Of a stretch of 19,619 nt of DNA, positions 1 through 7,208 are shown in pieces. The notes beneath the pieces are model-generated. The model saw only the letters and a program-made list of their open reading frames with translations, was not told where the DNA came from and did no database searches. Positions within the stretch are counted from its first letter, which is position 1. The number at the start of each line of letters is the position of its first letter. The stretch lies in contig JAUXDO010000009.1 in NCBI GenBank assembly GCA_030618315.1, positions 1-19,619 of the forward strand, in the 5' to 3' direction. Source of the DNA: Candidatus Peregrinibacteria bacterium. Its GTDB lineage: Bacteria > Patescibacteriota > Gracilibacteria > UM-FILTER-43-11. The translations under genes were made by a program, and so were the position numbers.

Positions 1-1382
1 CAGCCTGAAGGTGTGCTAGCATTTACACTTGAGGATTCAAAAAGAAGCGTTGCTGCTGATTCATCTTTAATCTGTTCTTTTATTCTCCAGATTAGCTCTG
101 CCATTTCAGCGCGGGTAATAGGCTTGTCTAACTGTCCAATTGTAGAAGGGATGTAGTTATCTGACTGAAGCGCTTTTACATAACCCTCATACCATTGATT
201 TCCAGCTATTACTTCAAGCTCATATACTTCTGAAAGGATTTTAGCAGCTTCTACAAAGCTTATGCTCTGAGAAGGACGGAAGTTTCCATCGTCATAACCT
301 TTTACAATATTCTTTGTTTTAGCCAGACAGACATAAGGTGCATACCAATCCATTTTTACATCATAGAAACAATCACCTTCAACTCCCGCAGAAAGATCGG
401 CAGAATATTTTGCCCCCATTACTATCTTCATAAATTCAGCACGATTGATTTGATTGTCAGGTTTAAATGTTCCGTCGTCATAACCGCTTACTATTGCCTT
501 TACACGAAGATAATCGATAGCAATACTGTACTGATGTGTTTCAGAGTCAACAAATTCTGTTTCAGCCTTTGTAATAGTATATACAGCTTTAATAGGAACT
601 GTAGCGACTACAGTAGGTTCTTGGGTAGTTCCATCAGATTTAACATAATCACTTGAAACATCAACGCTTACAGCATTACTGTAAATTCCACATACTCCTC
701 CAAGATACTCGCAAACTCTGTAATAATAGGTTTTTCCCGCAGTTACCTTAGCATCCTTGTGTGAACGAATAGCAGGGTCTGTTAAAAAATAATAATAATC
801 ACCACTCATTACAGGATAAGTAGGCTCTTCATTCACATTGCTTACAACAATCTTGAATCCTTTTGGACTTTCTCCATCTATTGTCCAGTCTAGCTGAACA
901 CCGTCTGATCCCATACTTGCAGTTAAAGCTAAAACAACAGGATCAGTAGCAGGCTCAGGCTCAGGTTCAGCAGGTGCAACTTCACCATTTTGAATTGTTA
1001 CAGTAGTACTGCAGTATCTATCCGGATATGCGATTGAGCAGATTCTGTAATAAACAGTTCCTTCAGGAACATCTGTATCCAAATAACTTGCAAGGTCAGG
1101 ATTGGAGGAAGCTTTAATATATCCGTCTTCAGGATAAACCGGTTCAGGATTTGTTGATGAGCGTACTACTTTATAATAACTGAATCCAGCTGGAACATAT
1201 GTGTTCCAAGTCATAGCCACATTACCGCCATCTAAATCCGCGGTAAAACCAAACGACCTGATGATTGGGTCATTATACCCACTATCAGTTGTTGTTGTAG
1301 TTGCATAACTTATTGGAGAAATGCCTATAAATAAAGCAAAAAAGGACAAACAAGCAATAGCTTGTATAAATTTTGTGTTCAT
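1..1382 (-). CDS. SLH-domain surface protein, 3' end outside window
   Basis: Exported cell-surface protein probably held to the wall by SLH domains. The ATG at 1380-1382 starts 460 codons with no stop before the window edge, so the C-terminus is missing. Residues 1-27 look like a signal peptide ending SPISYA. Two Fn3/Ig-like beta modules follow: about 38-131 (YYKVVRSSTNPEPVYP, then TVYYRICSI) and about 147-242 (TYYYRVCEYL), joined by a Pro/Glu linker near 137-146. Three SLH-type repeats cover about 282-324 (VSGYDDGTFKPDNQINRAEF), 338-390 (KGYDDGNFRP) and 395-435 (ITRAEMAELIWRI). Each Fn3-like module carries two or three cysteines that may pair. Function beyond surface display is not visible. 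The leader holds octad and heptad repeats and no Shine-Dalgarno. SLH assignment is firm by motif; the Fn3-like modules are inferred from strand pattern. Confidence 0.9.
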   Translation of the reverse strand, partial: MNTKFIQAIACLSFFALFIGISPISYATTTTTDSGYNDPIIRSFGFTADLDGGNVAMTWNTYVPAGFSYYKVVRSSTNPEPVYPEDGYIKASSNPDLASYLDTDVPEGTVYYRICSIAYPDRYCSTTVTIQNGEVAPAEPEPEPATDPVVLALTASMGSDGVQLDWTIDGESPKGFKIVVSNVNEEPTYPVMSGDYYYFLTDPAIRSHKDAKVTAGKTYYYRVCEYLGGVCGIYSNAVSVDVSSDYVKSDGTTQEPTVVATVPIKAVYTITKAETEFVDSETHQYSIAIDYLRVKAIVSGYDDGTFKPDNQINRAEFMKIVMGAKYSADLSAGVEGDCFYDVKMDWYAPYVCLAKTKNIVKGYDDGNFRPSQSISFVEAAKILSEVYELEVIAGNQWYEGYVKALQSDNYIPSTIGQLDKPITRAEMAELIWRIKEQIKDESAATLLFESSSVNASTPSG

Positions 1383-1412
1383 AGTTTTAAAAGTTAAAGA
1401 ATTAAAAATTAA

Positions 1413-1453
1413 TTTTCAAGTTTCCAAGTTTTCAAGTTTCCAAGTTTTCAAAT
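1413..1453. repeat. octad repeat between purL and the SLH gene
   Basis: On the minus strand the units ACTTGAAA and ACTTGGAA alternate about four times just downstream of the purL stop, followed by T/A-rich heptads (TTAATTT, TTAATTC) up to the SLH start. The same octad theme recurs at 5757-5864. The gap of 72 nt holds no clear terminator or strong promoter. Confidence 0.7.
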
Positions 1454-1454
1454 C

Positions 1455-3821
1455 CTATTTCAATTGTTTAGCCAAACTCTCCAGCCACGCTTCCTGCATC
1501 TCTTTAAGTGAAAGATCTACTGCTTCTTTTCCGTTATCTGAAACCACAAATTTTGAATCAGATATAACCCTGCCAATCTCCAATATGTTAATACCGTACT
1601 TTTCAGTAATAGTTACAAATTTATCCAGATTTTCAGGTTTTACTTCGCATACAAATCCACCTGTCTGAGAGAATAATTTTACATAAGTTTTTAGATTCTT
1701 ACCAGCTTCAGATAAATCAGCCTTAATTCCCAGCTTACCACCACCCTTTCGGGGATGAGGCATTGTCATTTCAGCAAGAGTAACAAATAATCCGCCTTCT
1801 GAAATATCGTGGCAAGATTCAATCAAACCCTGATCAATTCCATCGATTACTGAGTAAATCTCCTTTGTAGCCTGTTCAAAGTTTTCATTTGGTACATTTT
1901 TCCCGAGATGACCAAGTAATTCATAAAATTCACTCGCTCCCAATTCATCTTTCCTGTCACCAAGCAAAAATAATTTGTTACCGGACGTTTTTAGTTGAGG
2001 AGTTATCGCCTTGTTATAGTCCTTTAGCGTTCCTGCACACCCAACAACCGCAGTTGCATCGATTTGATTATATAAACTCACATTTCCAGAGATAATTGGT
2101 GTCGGAAAATCAGGATACTCTTTTAAAGGAATACCTCTGCACGCATCCGCGATACCACGCACGCCTTCCGTAAATTCCCACATCAGTTCTGGCACTTCCG
2201 GATTATTGTAATTCAGACAATCGGTCAAAGCCTGAGGTGTACCGCCAACAGCGGCGACATTACGCATAGCCTCAACGGTTGCATTTGCCCCCTGCCAATA
2301 TGGTGAGATGTTTGAATAACGGGTAATTCCATCTGCAGAAACAGCCACGCCTGTTTTTTGGATTTCAGGACTCACTCCTTCTTTATCCAAAAGTGGTGCC
2401 ATTACTCCGGCATCCGCCTCCCCTGCTTCAATGATTGAATTCCCTTGCACATTCTTATCGTATTTATTGTAAACAGAATGTTTTGAACATATATTATTAG
2501 CACCCAAAAGTTGAACACATAATTTGTTCAGGTCAAGTGATGATTCATCGATTTCCGGCTCTGACAAATGGCTGTAATCTTTTGGACTTGATTCTCTTTT
2601 GTACTGCAAACCTTCACAAATATCTTTTGCCTGAGCATCGATTACAATTTCACCATTATACTTTGCAATATATCTACCACCATTTGTGACCTTTCCAACA
2701 AGTGATGCTTTTGCATTTTTTGCAACCTTTCCAAGTTCCCATTTTTTATTGTAATGATCGAGAATCATTTGAGTTAATTCAGGATGACATGTCCATGCAA
2801 ATCGCTCCTGAGTCTCACTGGCAGCAATAACACTTGGATGAAGATTTTCCATGCCAACATGTATCTTATCGATATTAATTTCAGCTCCAAATCCCCTATC
2901 CACGACTTGTTCAACAGTAGAACACACATTACCACCAGCTCCGTGATCTTTAAAACCGACTTTATCAAGTTTACCCATCTCCTTTAATCGTTCGAACAAA
3001 TCATAAGTACTTGCAAGAATATGTCGTTTAAGAAATGGATTTGGCTCCTGAACTGCACCTTTATTAGCTTCTTTATCATCTTCATCCAGCTCAATTGATG
3101 CAAATGATGCACCACCCATACCACTATTATCAGTAGGTTTACCAACAATTATAATATCGTATCCAACATCACCTGCCTCATCAGGACAATATGAATGAAT
3201 TATCTCAGATTCTTTAACAAGACCGAATGTAAGCACATTAACAAGGCAGTTATCATTAAAAGCATCACTGAAAATAATATCTCCTCCCATATTCGGCACA
3301 CCAATTGGATTACCATATCCGGCTATTCCACGAACCACTTCATTTGTTATCACTCTATTTTCATTATTTTCGGGATTACCCATACGCAATGGATCCATTG
3401 TTCCGATTACTTTTGCCCCCATACAACAGACATCACGAACATTACCGCCAATTCCAGTTGCCGCCCCTTCATATGGAACTATCTGACTTGGATGATTGTG
3501 ACTTTCATGACTCATTACAAGCCCCCACCTATCTTCACCATCGCGAGCGATTTCAACAACACCAGCATCTTCTACAGGACCAAGGATTACATTCGGCGCA
3601 TCTGTCGGCAATTGCTTAAGAGAAGGACGTGACGAACGATATGAGCAATGCTCAGACCCCTGAATACCCCAAACAACAGCTTCAGTAAGCGTTGGCGGTC
3701 GTTTTAAGATATCAGTTTCAATCTTTCTGGCTTCTGTCACCGTTAAACCGATTTGATTATCTTTTAATATTTTTTTGACCTCATCATCGGTCATTTCAGA
3801 AAATTTCAAGTATTCGGGCAT
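1455..3821 (-). CDS. purL: phosphoribosylformylglycinamidine synthase, PurL subunit
   Basis: Synthetase subunit that makes FGAM from FGAR using ATP and ammonia from glutamine, step four of de novo purine synthesis; normally works with PurQ and PurS. The 788 residues fit the small (non-fused) PurL class. Visible signatures are SEHCSYRSSRPSLKQLP at 56-72, with the active-site His at about 58, SHESHNHPSQIVPYEGAATG at 104-123 (ATP/Mg loop), GNVRDVCCMGA after it, and the mid-protein DHGAGGNVCSTVEQ and late SCHDISEGGL glycine-rich loops. It spans both duplicated AIRS-like halves without a frameshift. The start at MPEYLKF has an A/T-rich leader (aataaaaac) and no Shine-Dalgarno. A direct repeat (AATCTTGTAATAAA, twice) lies upstream. 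No purQ or purS is in the window. Identification is very secure. Confidence 0.97.
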   Translation of the reverse strand: MPEYLKFSEMTDDEVKKILKDNQIGLTVTEARKIETDILKRPPTLTEAVVWGIQGSEHCSYRSSRPSLKQLPTDAPNVILGPVEDAGVVEIARDGEDRWGLVMSHESHNHPSQIVPYEGAATGIGGNVRDVCCMGAKVIGTMDPLRMGNPENNENRVITNEVVRGIAGYGNPIGVPNMGGDIIFSDAFNDNCLVNVLTFGLVKESEIIHSYCPDEAGDVGYDIIIVGKPTDNSGMGGASFASIELDEDDKEANKGAVQEPNPFLKRHILASTYDLFERLKEMGKLDKVGFKDHGAGGNVCSTVEQVVDRGFGAEINIDKIHVGMENLHPSVIAASETQERFAWTCHPELTQMILDHYNKKWELGKVAKNAKASLVGKVTNGGRYIAKYNGEIVIDAQAKDICEGLQYKRESSPKDYSHLSEPEIDESSLDLNKLCVQLLGANNICSKHSVYNKYDKNVQGNSIIEAGEADAGVMAPLLDKEGVSPEIQKTGVAVSADGITRYSNISPYWQGANATVEAMRNVAAVGGTPQALTDCLNYNNPEVPELMWEFTEGVRGIADACRGIPLKEYPDFPTPIISGNVSLYNQIDATAVVGCAGTLKDYNKAITPQLKTSGNKLFLLGDRKDELGASEFYELLGHLGKNVPNENFEQATKEIYSVIDGIDQGLIESCHDISEGGLFVTLAEMTMPHPRKGGGKLGIKADLSEAGKNLKTYVKLFSQTGGFVCEVKPENLDKFVTITEKYGINILEIGRVISDSKFVVSDNGKEAVDLSLKEMQEAWLESLAKQLK

Positions 3822-3913
3822 GTTTTTATTACAAGATTAGTTATTATTTATTACAAGATTATTTTATATGAAGATTGGTGAATATCAAAACAAATCAACC
3901 AAACCCACTGAAT

Positions 3914-3933
3914 GCGACAATGATGATTGTCGC
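3914..3933. other. 8-bp hairpin in the gap upstream of purL
   Basis: GCGACAAT and ATTGTCGC form an 8-bp stem with a 4-nt loop. Two near-copies of GATTGGTGA flank it (about 3872 and 3939). No U-tract follows on either strand, so it is not a standard terminator. The rest of 3822-4029 is A/T-rich with nothing else clear. Confidence 0.5.
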
Positions 3934-4029
3934 CTGCGGATTGGTGATTTTATTTGTATTAAAAACCAATCACAAATTAATTTTGTAATTTTCCCGCCAC
4001 TGCGAATTTATAACAATTTTGTAATAAAA

Positions 4030-4236
4030 CTACTCGTTAGCCTCTTTTTCTTCGATAAGCCTAATCATCTCCGCAATTTTCTCATCCTCCGTTATATCCT
4101 GTGTTCCAACTGCAGATTCGGCCTGCCTGCCGTTAGGCATGGGCTGAACATCAACTAGCTCTTCAGTTTTGTTACATCCCACAAGGAAAAATGAACAAAT
4201 AAGTGTAGTAACGATTAATGTTTTTGTGATTTTCAT
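4030..4236 (-). CDS. small lipoprotein, 68 aa, unknown function
   Basis: Short exported lipoprotein. The signal peptide runs MKITKTLIVTTLICSFF and ends in the lipobox LVGC, with lipidated Cys21. The mature part is only 48 residues, acidic, and ends in a predicted helix (DEKIAEMIRLIEEKEANE). I do not recognise a family. Residues QPMPNGRQAES come from a GC-rich palindrome-like stretch at 4121-4144 whose near-copy lies between genes at 10687-10707, so part of the mature protein seems repeat-derived. A TATAAT box lies upstream at 4264-4269. The clean signal peptide and lipobox argue that this is a real gene despite its size. Confidence 0.75.
   Translation of the reverse strand: MKITKTLIVTTLICSFFLVGCNKTEELVDVQPMPNGRQAESAVGTQDITEDEKIAEMIRLIEEKEANE
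4121..4144. repeat. small GC-rich palindromic repeat inside a lipoprotein gene
   Basis: TGCCT at 4124-4128 pairs with AGGCA at 4135-4139 around a GCCGTT loop. The first 13 bases, GCCTGCCTGCCGT, match 12 of 13 bases of the intergenic copy at 10687. It is read in frame as PMPNGRQAE. Confidence 0.55.
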
Positions 4237-4263
4237 ATTTATATATGTTAAAAAAACAAAATC

Positions 4264-4292
4264 ATTATAGAGAAATAATGATAAGGGTTGAA
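4264..4292 (-). promoter_or_regulatory. sigma70-like promoter for the 68-aa lipoprotein
   Basis: On the minus strand, TATAAT (4264-4269) lies 17 nt after a weak -35, TTCAAC (4287-4292). The predicted start of transcription near 4257 leaves a leader of about 20 nt of A/T-rich sequence before ATG at 4236. Confidence 0.55.
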
Positions 4293-4346
4293 GGGGAAAA
4301 TTGAGTTTTTACCTATTAAATTTATTTGGAGAGTTTTTCATAAACA

Positions 4347-5372
4347 TTATTTAGATTCTAAATCAATATCATATTTTTCAAAACCAGCCTGAATAAACAT
4401 TAAATAGCATTGATCATCATCACCTTCAAATCCAATTTGACCTATAGAATTTACATACATCTGAATTATCCTATCAACAGAAGCTAATTGCTCGTTGTCA
4501 TCACATCGATCATTTTCTAATTGATCTGTCATTTGTTCTAATTTGAACATCATAGTACAAGCAATTCTAAGTCTATCCTCTGGAGTAGTTGCCTGAAGAA
4601 GCTGATTTTTAATCTCTTCAAGATATCTTAAACCTGGACCATAGCTATCCAAACAACCTTCTTTTTCAGCAGCAGAGAAAGCTTCATCAAAATCAACCGA
4701 GTTTAATACCTCCTCATATTTCTCATCATCTATTAATTCTTCTAATTCAAGTTCCTGTTCGGTTTTAACAATACTATCATCGACATACTCTTCAGGAACC
4801 TCAATTTCTTCTTCAAAATCAATAGTTCCGGAACAATTGTTATATTCCATCTCGGGATCTTCTAAATAAACATCTTTCTCAGTCACACTATAAACCTTAG
4901 TACAGCCATCTAAAAATGCATCAATAATGGCCTGTTTATCATTTTCGTTTGTAATACCAAGCTTTGCTATTAAATCATTCGCTAGCTTTTCATTTCTTTC
5001 ATCTATAATATACTGAGATTCATCAATAATATCATCCGGATCCATATCTTCCAGTCTGCAGACTTCAGTATCTTCAGGCTCATCATCCCATTGTAAAACA
5101 GAGCCTCTCGCACCATTAATTGTATCAATTTTATCTTTTAAACTTAGTTGGTTTTTTGCGCCGGCATCCCTGTCACCATCGGATACAGAGTCTTTCTTTA
5201 CTGGTTTCTTTTCAACATTTATCGCTTGAACACCAAGCACGCCAATTGCTCCAATGACAATACCTCCAAGAACATACTTAAAACGCTCTCTCCATGGAGA
5301 AATATTTTTGTCAGCTAGTTCAGTTCGATTTGATGATGGAGTATTTGGAGTATTCAATTTACCTAAAGTCAT
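4347..5372 (-). CDS. acidic single-pass membrane protein, unknown function
   Basis: 341-residue protein with a short N-terminal cytoplasmic segment (1-32), one transmembrane helix at about 33-51 (VLGGIVIGAIGVLGVQAI) and a long acidic outer domain. Basic residues at 28-32 before the helix suggest N-in, C-out. The outer domain is mostly helical by pattern, rich in Asp/Glu, and contains seven cysteines, spread as in VCRLE, LDGCTK, NNCSG, EGCLD, IACTM, DRCDD and DQCYL; these might form disulfides. I recognise no family. The start follows a consensus promoter by so little that the mRNA leader should be only about 6 nt. It could be a structural envelope protein, but that is a guess. Confidence 0.85.
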   Translation of the reverse strand: MTLGKLNTPNTPSSNRTELADKNISPWRERFKYVLGGIVIGAIGVLGVQAINVEKKPVKKDSVSDGDRDAGAKNQLSLKDKIDTINGARGSVLQWDDEPEDTEVCRLEDMDPDDIIDESQYIIDERNEKLANDLIAKLGITNENDKQAIIDAFLDGCTKVYSVTEKDVYLEDPEMEYNNCSGTIDFEEEIEVPEEYVDDSIVKTEQELELEELIDDEKYEEVLNSVDFDEAFSAAEKEGCLDSYGPGLRYLEEIKNQLLQATTPEDRLRIACTMMFKLEQMTDQLENDRCDDNEQLASVDRIIQMYVNSIGQIGFEGDDDQCYLMFIQAGFEKYDIDLESK

Positions 5373-5385
5373 AAAATAGTGGGTT

Positions 5386-5414
5386 ATTATATAAGATATT
5401 TAATGATTTGTCAA
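5386..5414 (-). promoter_or_regulatory. perfect-consensus sigma70 promoter, near-leaderless start
   Basis: Minus strand: TTGACA (5409-5414), a 17-nt spacer, then TATAAT (5386-5391). Both hexamers match consensus exactly. Only 13 nt separate the -10 from the ATG at 5372, so the usual start site leaves a 5' leader of about 6 nt with no room for a Shine-Dalgarno. Confidence 0.85.
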
Positions 5415-5446
5415 TGTATTTTGCACATTTAAACTGGCGGAGGAAC

Positions 5447-5608
5447 ATGCTGGATTGCTTTCATAAATTCGAAATTAGGTCAGAATTATTTTGATAGATA
5501 ACAAGGCGCGATTTATGAAGTAATGCAATAGTATTCTGAATGAATTGCAACGCTGTTAGCGATTAAAATAATCTGAGATAAAACGGAGTTATGAGAGCAA
5601 TCCAGCAT
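5447..5608. repeat. 162-bp imperfect palindrome (possible MITE-like element or structured RNA)
   Basis: The ends 5447-5466 and 5589-5608 are inverted copies matching at 19 of 20 positions (ATGCTGGATTGCT, then T or C, then TCATAA). Pairing continues inward with small gaps: AATTATTTT on the left matches AAAATAAT on the right, and GATAACAAGGCG matches CGCTGTTAGC in inverted form. It lies in the 492-nt gap 5373-5864, between the promoter at 5386-5414 and the terminator at 5785-5816. I do not recognise the family and see no transposase. The stretch 5609-5755 shows nothing clear. Confidence 0.7.
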
Positions 5609-5756
5609 AGATTTAAAAAGCTTAACTTTATCTAAATTAAGCCATTTTCCTCTCACCAAAGGTATAATTTCACAAAAAATCCCAGATGTCAAGGCTCTTA
5701 GGGGGCTAATTGCTGAAATTACACTACCTTATATTGTGGCTGCTAGCTGACTATTC

Positions 5757-5864
5757 TGAAAACGTGAAAATGTGAAAGCTAAACAAAAAACCCCTCCGAA
5801 TTTAATCAAAGGGGTCATTTTTTTTCACATTTTCACGTTTTCAAGTTTTCAAATTTCCAAGTTT
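5757..5864. repeat. octad repeats forming a 21-bp inverted repeat around a terminator
   Basis: 5757-5777 and 5823-5843 are perfect inverted copies of each other (21 bp). Each arm is built of 8-nt units such as TGTGAAAA and CGTGAAAA. The units continue to the lipoprotein stop at 5865 as CTTGAAAA and TTTGAAAA. The arms enclose the terminator hairpin. Confidence 0.8.
5785..5816 (-). terminator. intrinsic terminator of the 343-aa lipoprotein gene
   Basis: On the minus strand a GC stem ACCCCT/AGGGGT (5790-5795 with 5810-5815) with a 14-nt loop is followed directly by TTTTTTG. It sits about 50 nt past the stop codon at 5865, nested within the 21-bp inverted repeat. Confidence 0.8.
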
Positions 5865-6896
5865 TTATTGAGCTTCTTCAAAAGCCTTAATAGCTTCCAA
5901 AAGCTCCTCCTCTGTAGGCTGACCACCTGGCATATTAAGGTTTCCGTCTTCTGTCTCAGAATCTGAATTGCTATATGCCATTAATAATTCCAGAGGATCA
6001 AAATCTTCAGCATCTTCCGGGGCAACAATTTCAATGTCTTTATTGTAATCCTTACCCTCCATTAAAATCTTAACTCCCATATCGACCTCATCTTCAACAA
6101 CTCCACCTGTCAAATCTGCAACACCCTTGTACAAAAAGTAATCATCAGTACCAATCCATAATTCAGCATTTGTTATGTAGGTAGCTAGTTTTGCAGCTTC
6201 TTCGACTTCAGTTTCAGTTAATGCTCTTCCATCGATTATAGCTGCCTTTCGGATATAATCCTTCACACCATCTTCATCAAATTTAATCCCATAATGATAC
6301 ACTTTTTCTCCATTAACATTTTCAATTCCATATTCCTTATCGACATAAAATATTTTTGATTCAACAAAGAGTTGTTTTAGCTGTTTTTCCTTCGCTAATG
6401 TTTCCTCGTCTTTCTGTTGTAGCTGTCTAATATCTTCTGGAATAAAATCAGAATCTAAAAGTAGCCATTTATCAGCATACTTCTCAATTGTTGACTCAAA
6501 TTGTTTCATAGTTTCACCTGTAATCTTAAGCTCATCAAGACGAAGATAATACTGATCAGCTAGTGAACGTATTGTAAAATCAGCATCACCTTCAAATACC
6601 TGTCCGGCTGTCTGCATAATTCCACTTAATACAACGTTAACATCAACTTTTCGATCCTCAAGAGTCTGACGGTCAAATTTAATAAACACATCAGCCGAAA
6701 AATCAATTGCATCCTGATCATCAGCACCCTTCATAATTATTTCTGTAGAAATATCACCGGATTCGATTTCAGTTACATTTTCTTTAAATTTTTCAATAAC
6801 CTGCTCAGGTGACTCATCACCTCCACCGCATGAAGCAAGGAATAATGTTGACAAGGCAACCGCAACAAATATTTTAAATAGATTTTTAATGTTCAT
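5865..6896 (-). CDS. 343-aa lipoprotein, possibly LolA/LppX-like fold
   Basis: Exported lipoprotein. Signal peptide 1-22 ends in lipobox LASC with Cys23, then a GGGDESPEQ linker. The mature domain has many alternating beta strands and amphipathic helices (VFIKFDRQTL, DADFTIRSL, YYLRLDELK, NAELWIGTDDYFLYKGVADL), a pattern that recalls the LolA/LppX-type half-barrel seen in many outer-leaflet lipoproteins. That fold call is inference from strand pattern only. The C-terminus is acidic and ends in a helix (EELLEAIKAFEEAQ). No catalytic motif is visible. The leader is A/T-rich without a Shine-Dalgarno. A weak promoter (TTGCAT, 17 nt, TAACAT) may lie about 50 nt upstream. A clear terminator follows, so it is probably monocistronic. 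Confidence 0.88.
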   Translation of the reverse strand: MNIKNLFKIFVAVALSTLFLASCGGGDESPEQVIEKFKENVTEIESGDISTEIIMKGADDQDAIDFSADVFIKFDRQTLEDRKVDVNVVLSGIMQTAGQVFEGDADFTIRSLADQYYLRLDELKITGETMKQFESTIEKYADKWLLLDSDFIPEDIRQLQQKDEETLAKEKQLKQLFVESKIFYVDKEYGIENVNGEKVYHYGIKFDEDGVKDYIRKAAIIDGRALTETEVEEAAKLATYITNAELWIGTDDYFLYKGVADLTGGVVEDEVDMGVKILMEGKDYNKDIEIVAPEDAEDFDPLELLMAYSNSDSETEDGNLNMPGGQPTEEELLEAIKAFEEAQ

Positions 6897-7020
6897 AATC
6901 TTAAATATTTAATAAATAATCTTATTAATGTTACCAATTATGATGTATCTATGCAATTTTTTTTAGTACTGCGAATAGGGAAATTATGACGTAATAGCAT
7001 TGCGCTTCGCTGTGGATGTT

Positions 7021-7205
7021 GGTCTGAGTACAGACCTGTGGATTGCGCTCGATTACTCGCTGTTGTTCCTATTTTATTTTGATGGGTTTATTAAATGTAT
7101 ACACCTACAATAAAATAGGAACCACGCCGAAGGCATAATCCACGCGAGTAATCTCGCTCATCCACGCGACTTTAGGAGCATAATCCACAGGCTCGTACCC
7201 GAGCC
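7021..7205. repeat. long palindromic element with paired small hairpins
   Basis: Fills most of the 312-nt gap 6897-7208. Inner arms 7065-7078 and 7109-7122 are a perfect 14-bp inverted pair (GTTCCTATTTTATT). Farther out, GATTACTCGC (7051-7060) pairs with GCGAGTAATC (7144-7153), and CCTGTGGATT (7035-7044) with AATCCACAGG (7182-7191). At the two ends lie matching 6-bp hairpins: GGTCTG/CAGACC (7021-7036) and GGCTCG/CGAGCC (7190-7205). GCATAATCCAC occurs twice (7133-7143, 7178-7188), and GCGAG/CTCGC forms a further hairpin at 7144-7157. The right end touches the enolase stop. It may act as a terminator or be a mobile palindromic repeat. I see no ORF in it. Confidence 0.75.
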
Positions 7206-7208
7206 GAA

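Noticed and set aside
1413..1453. Tandem repeat as a possible CRISPR array
   Set aside because: Units are 7-8 nt with no unique spacers; the same holds for all other heptad tracts.
3195..3632. Plus-strand ORF of 145 aa opposite purL
   Set aside because: It lies wholly within purL on the other strand, has a low-complexity His/Ile/Thr-rich translation and no start signal. Other plus-strand ORFs are shadows in the same way.
3822..4029. Purine riboswitch upstream of purL
   Set aside because: The leader directly before purL lacks the conserved TATA...CCTA/TGG core and has no three-way junction; only a simple hairpin and short direct repeats are seen.
3868..4158. Plus-strand ORF of 96 aa in the gap after purL
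   Set aside because: It overlaps the lipoprotein gene antisense and crosses the hairpin; no promoter or coding character.
5447..5608. Insertion sequence
   Set aside because: No transposase or fragment of one is visible in or near the palindrome.
6897..7208. tRNA or other standard RNA gene
   Set aside because: No T-arm GTTCRANYC, acceptor pairing or CCA is present; the hairpins do not fit a cloverleaf. The same check failed in all other gaps.
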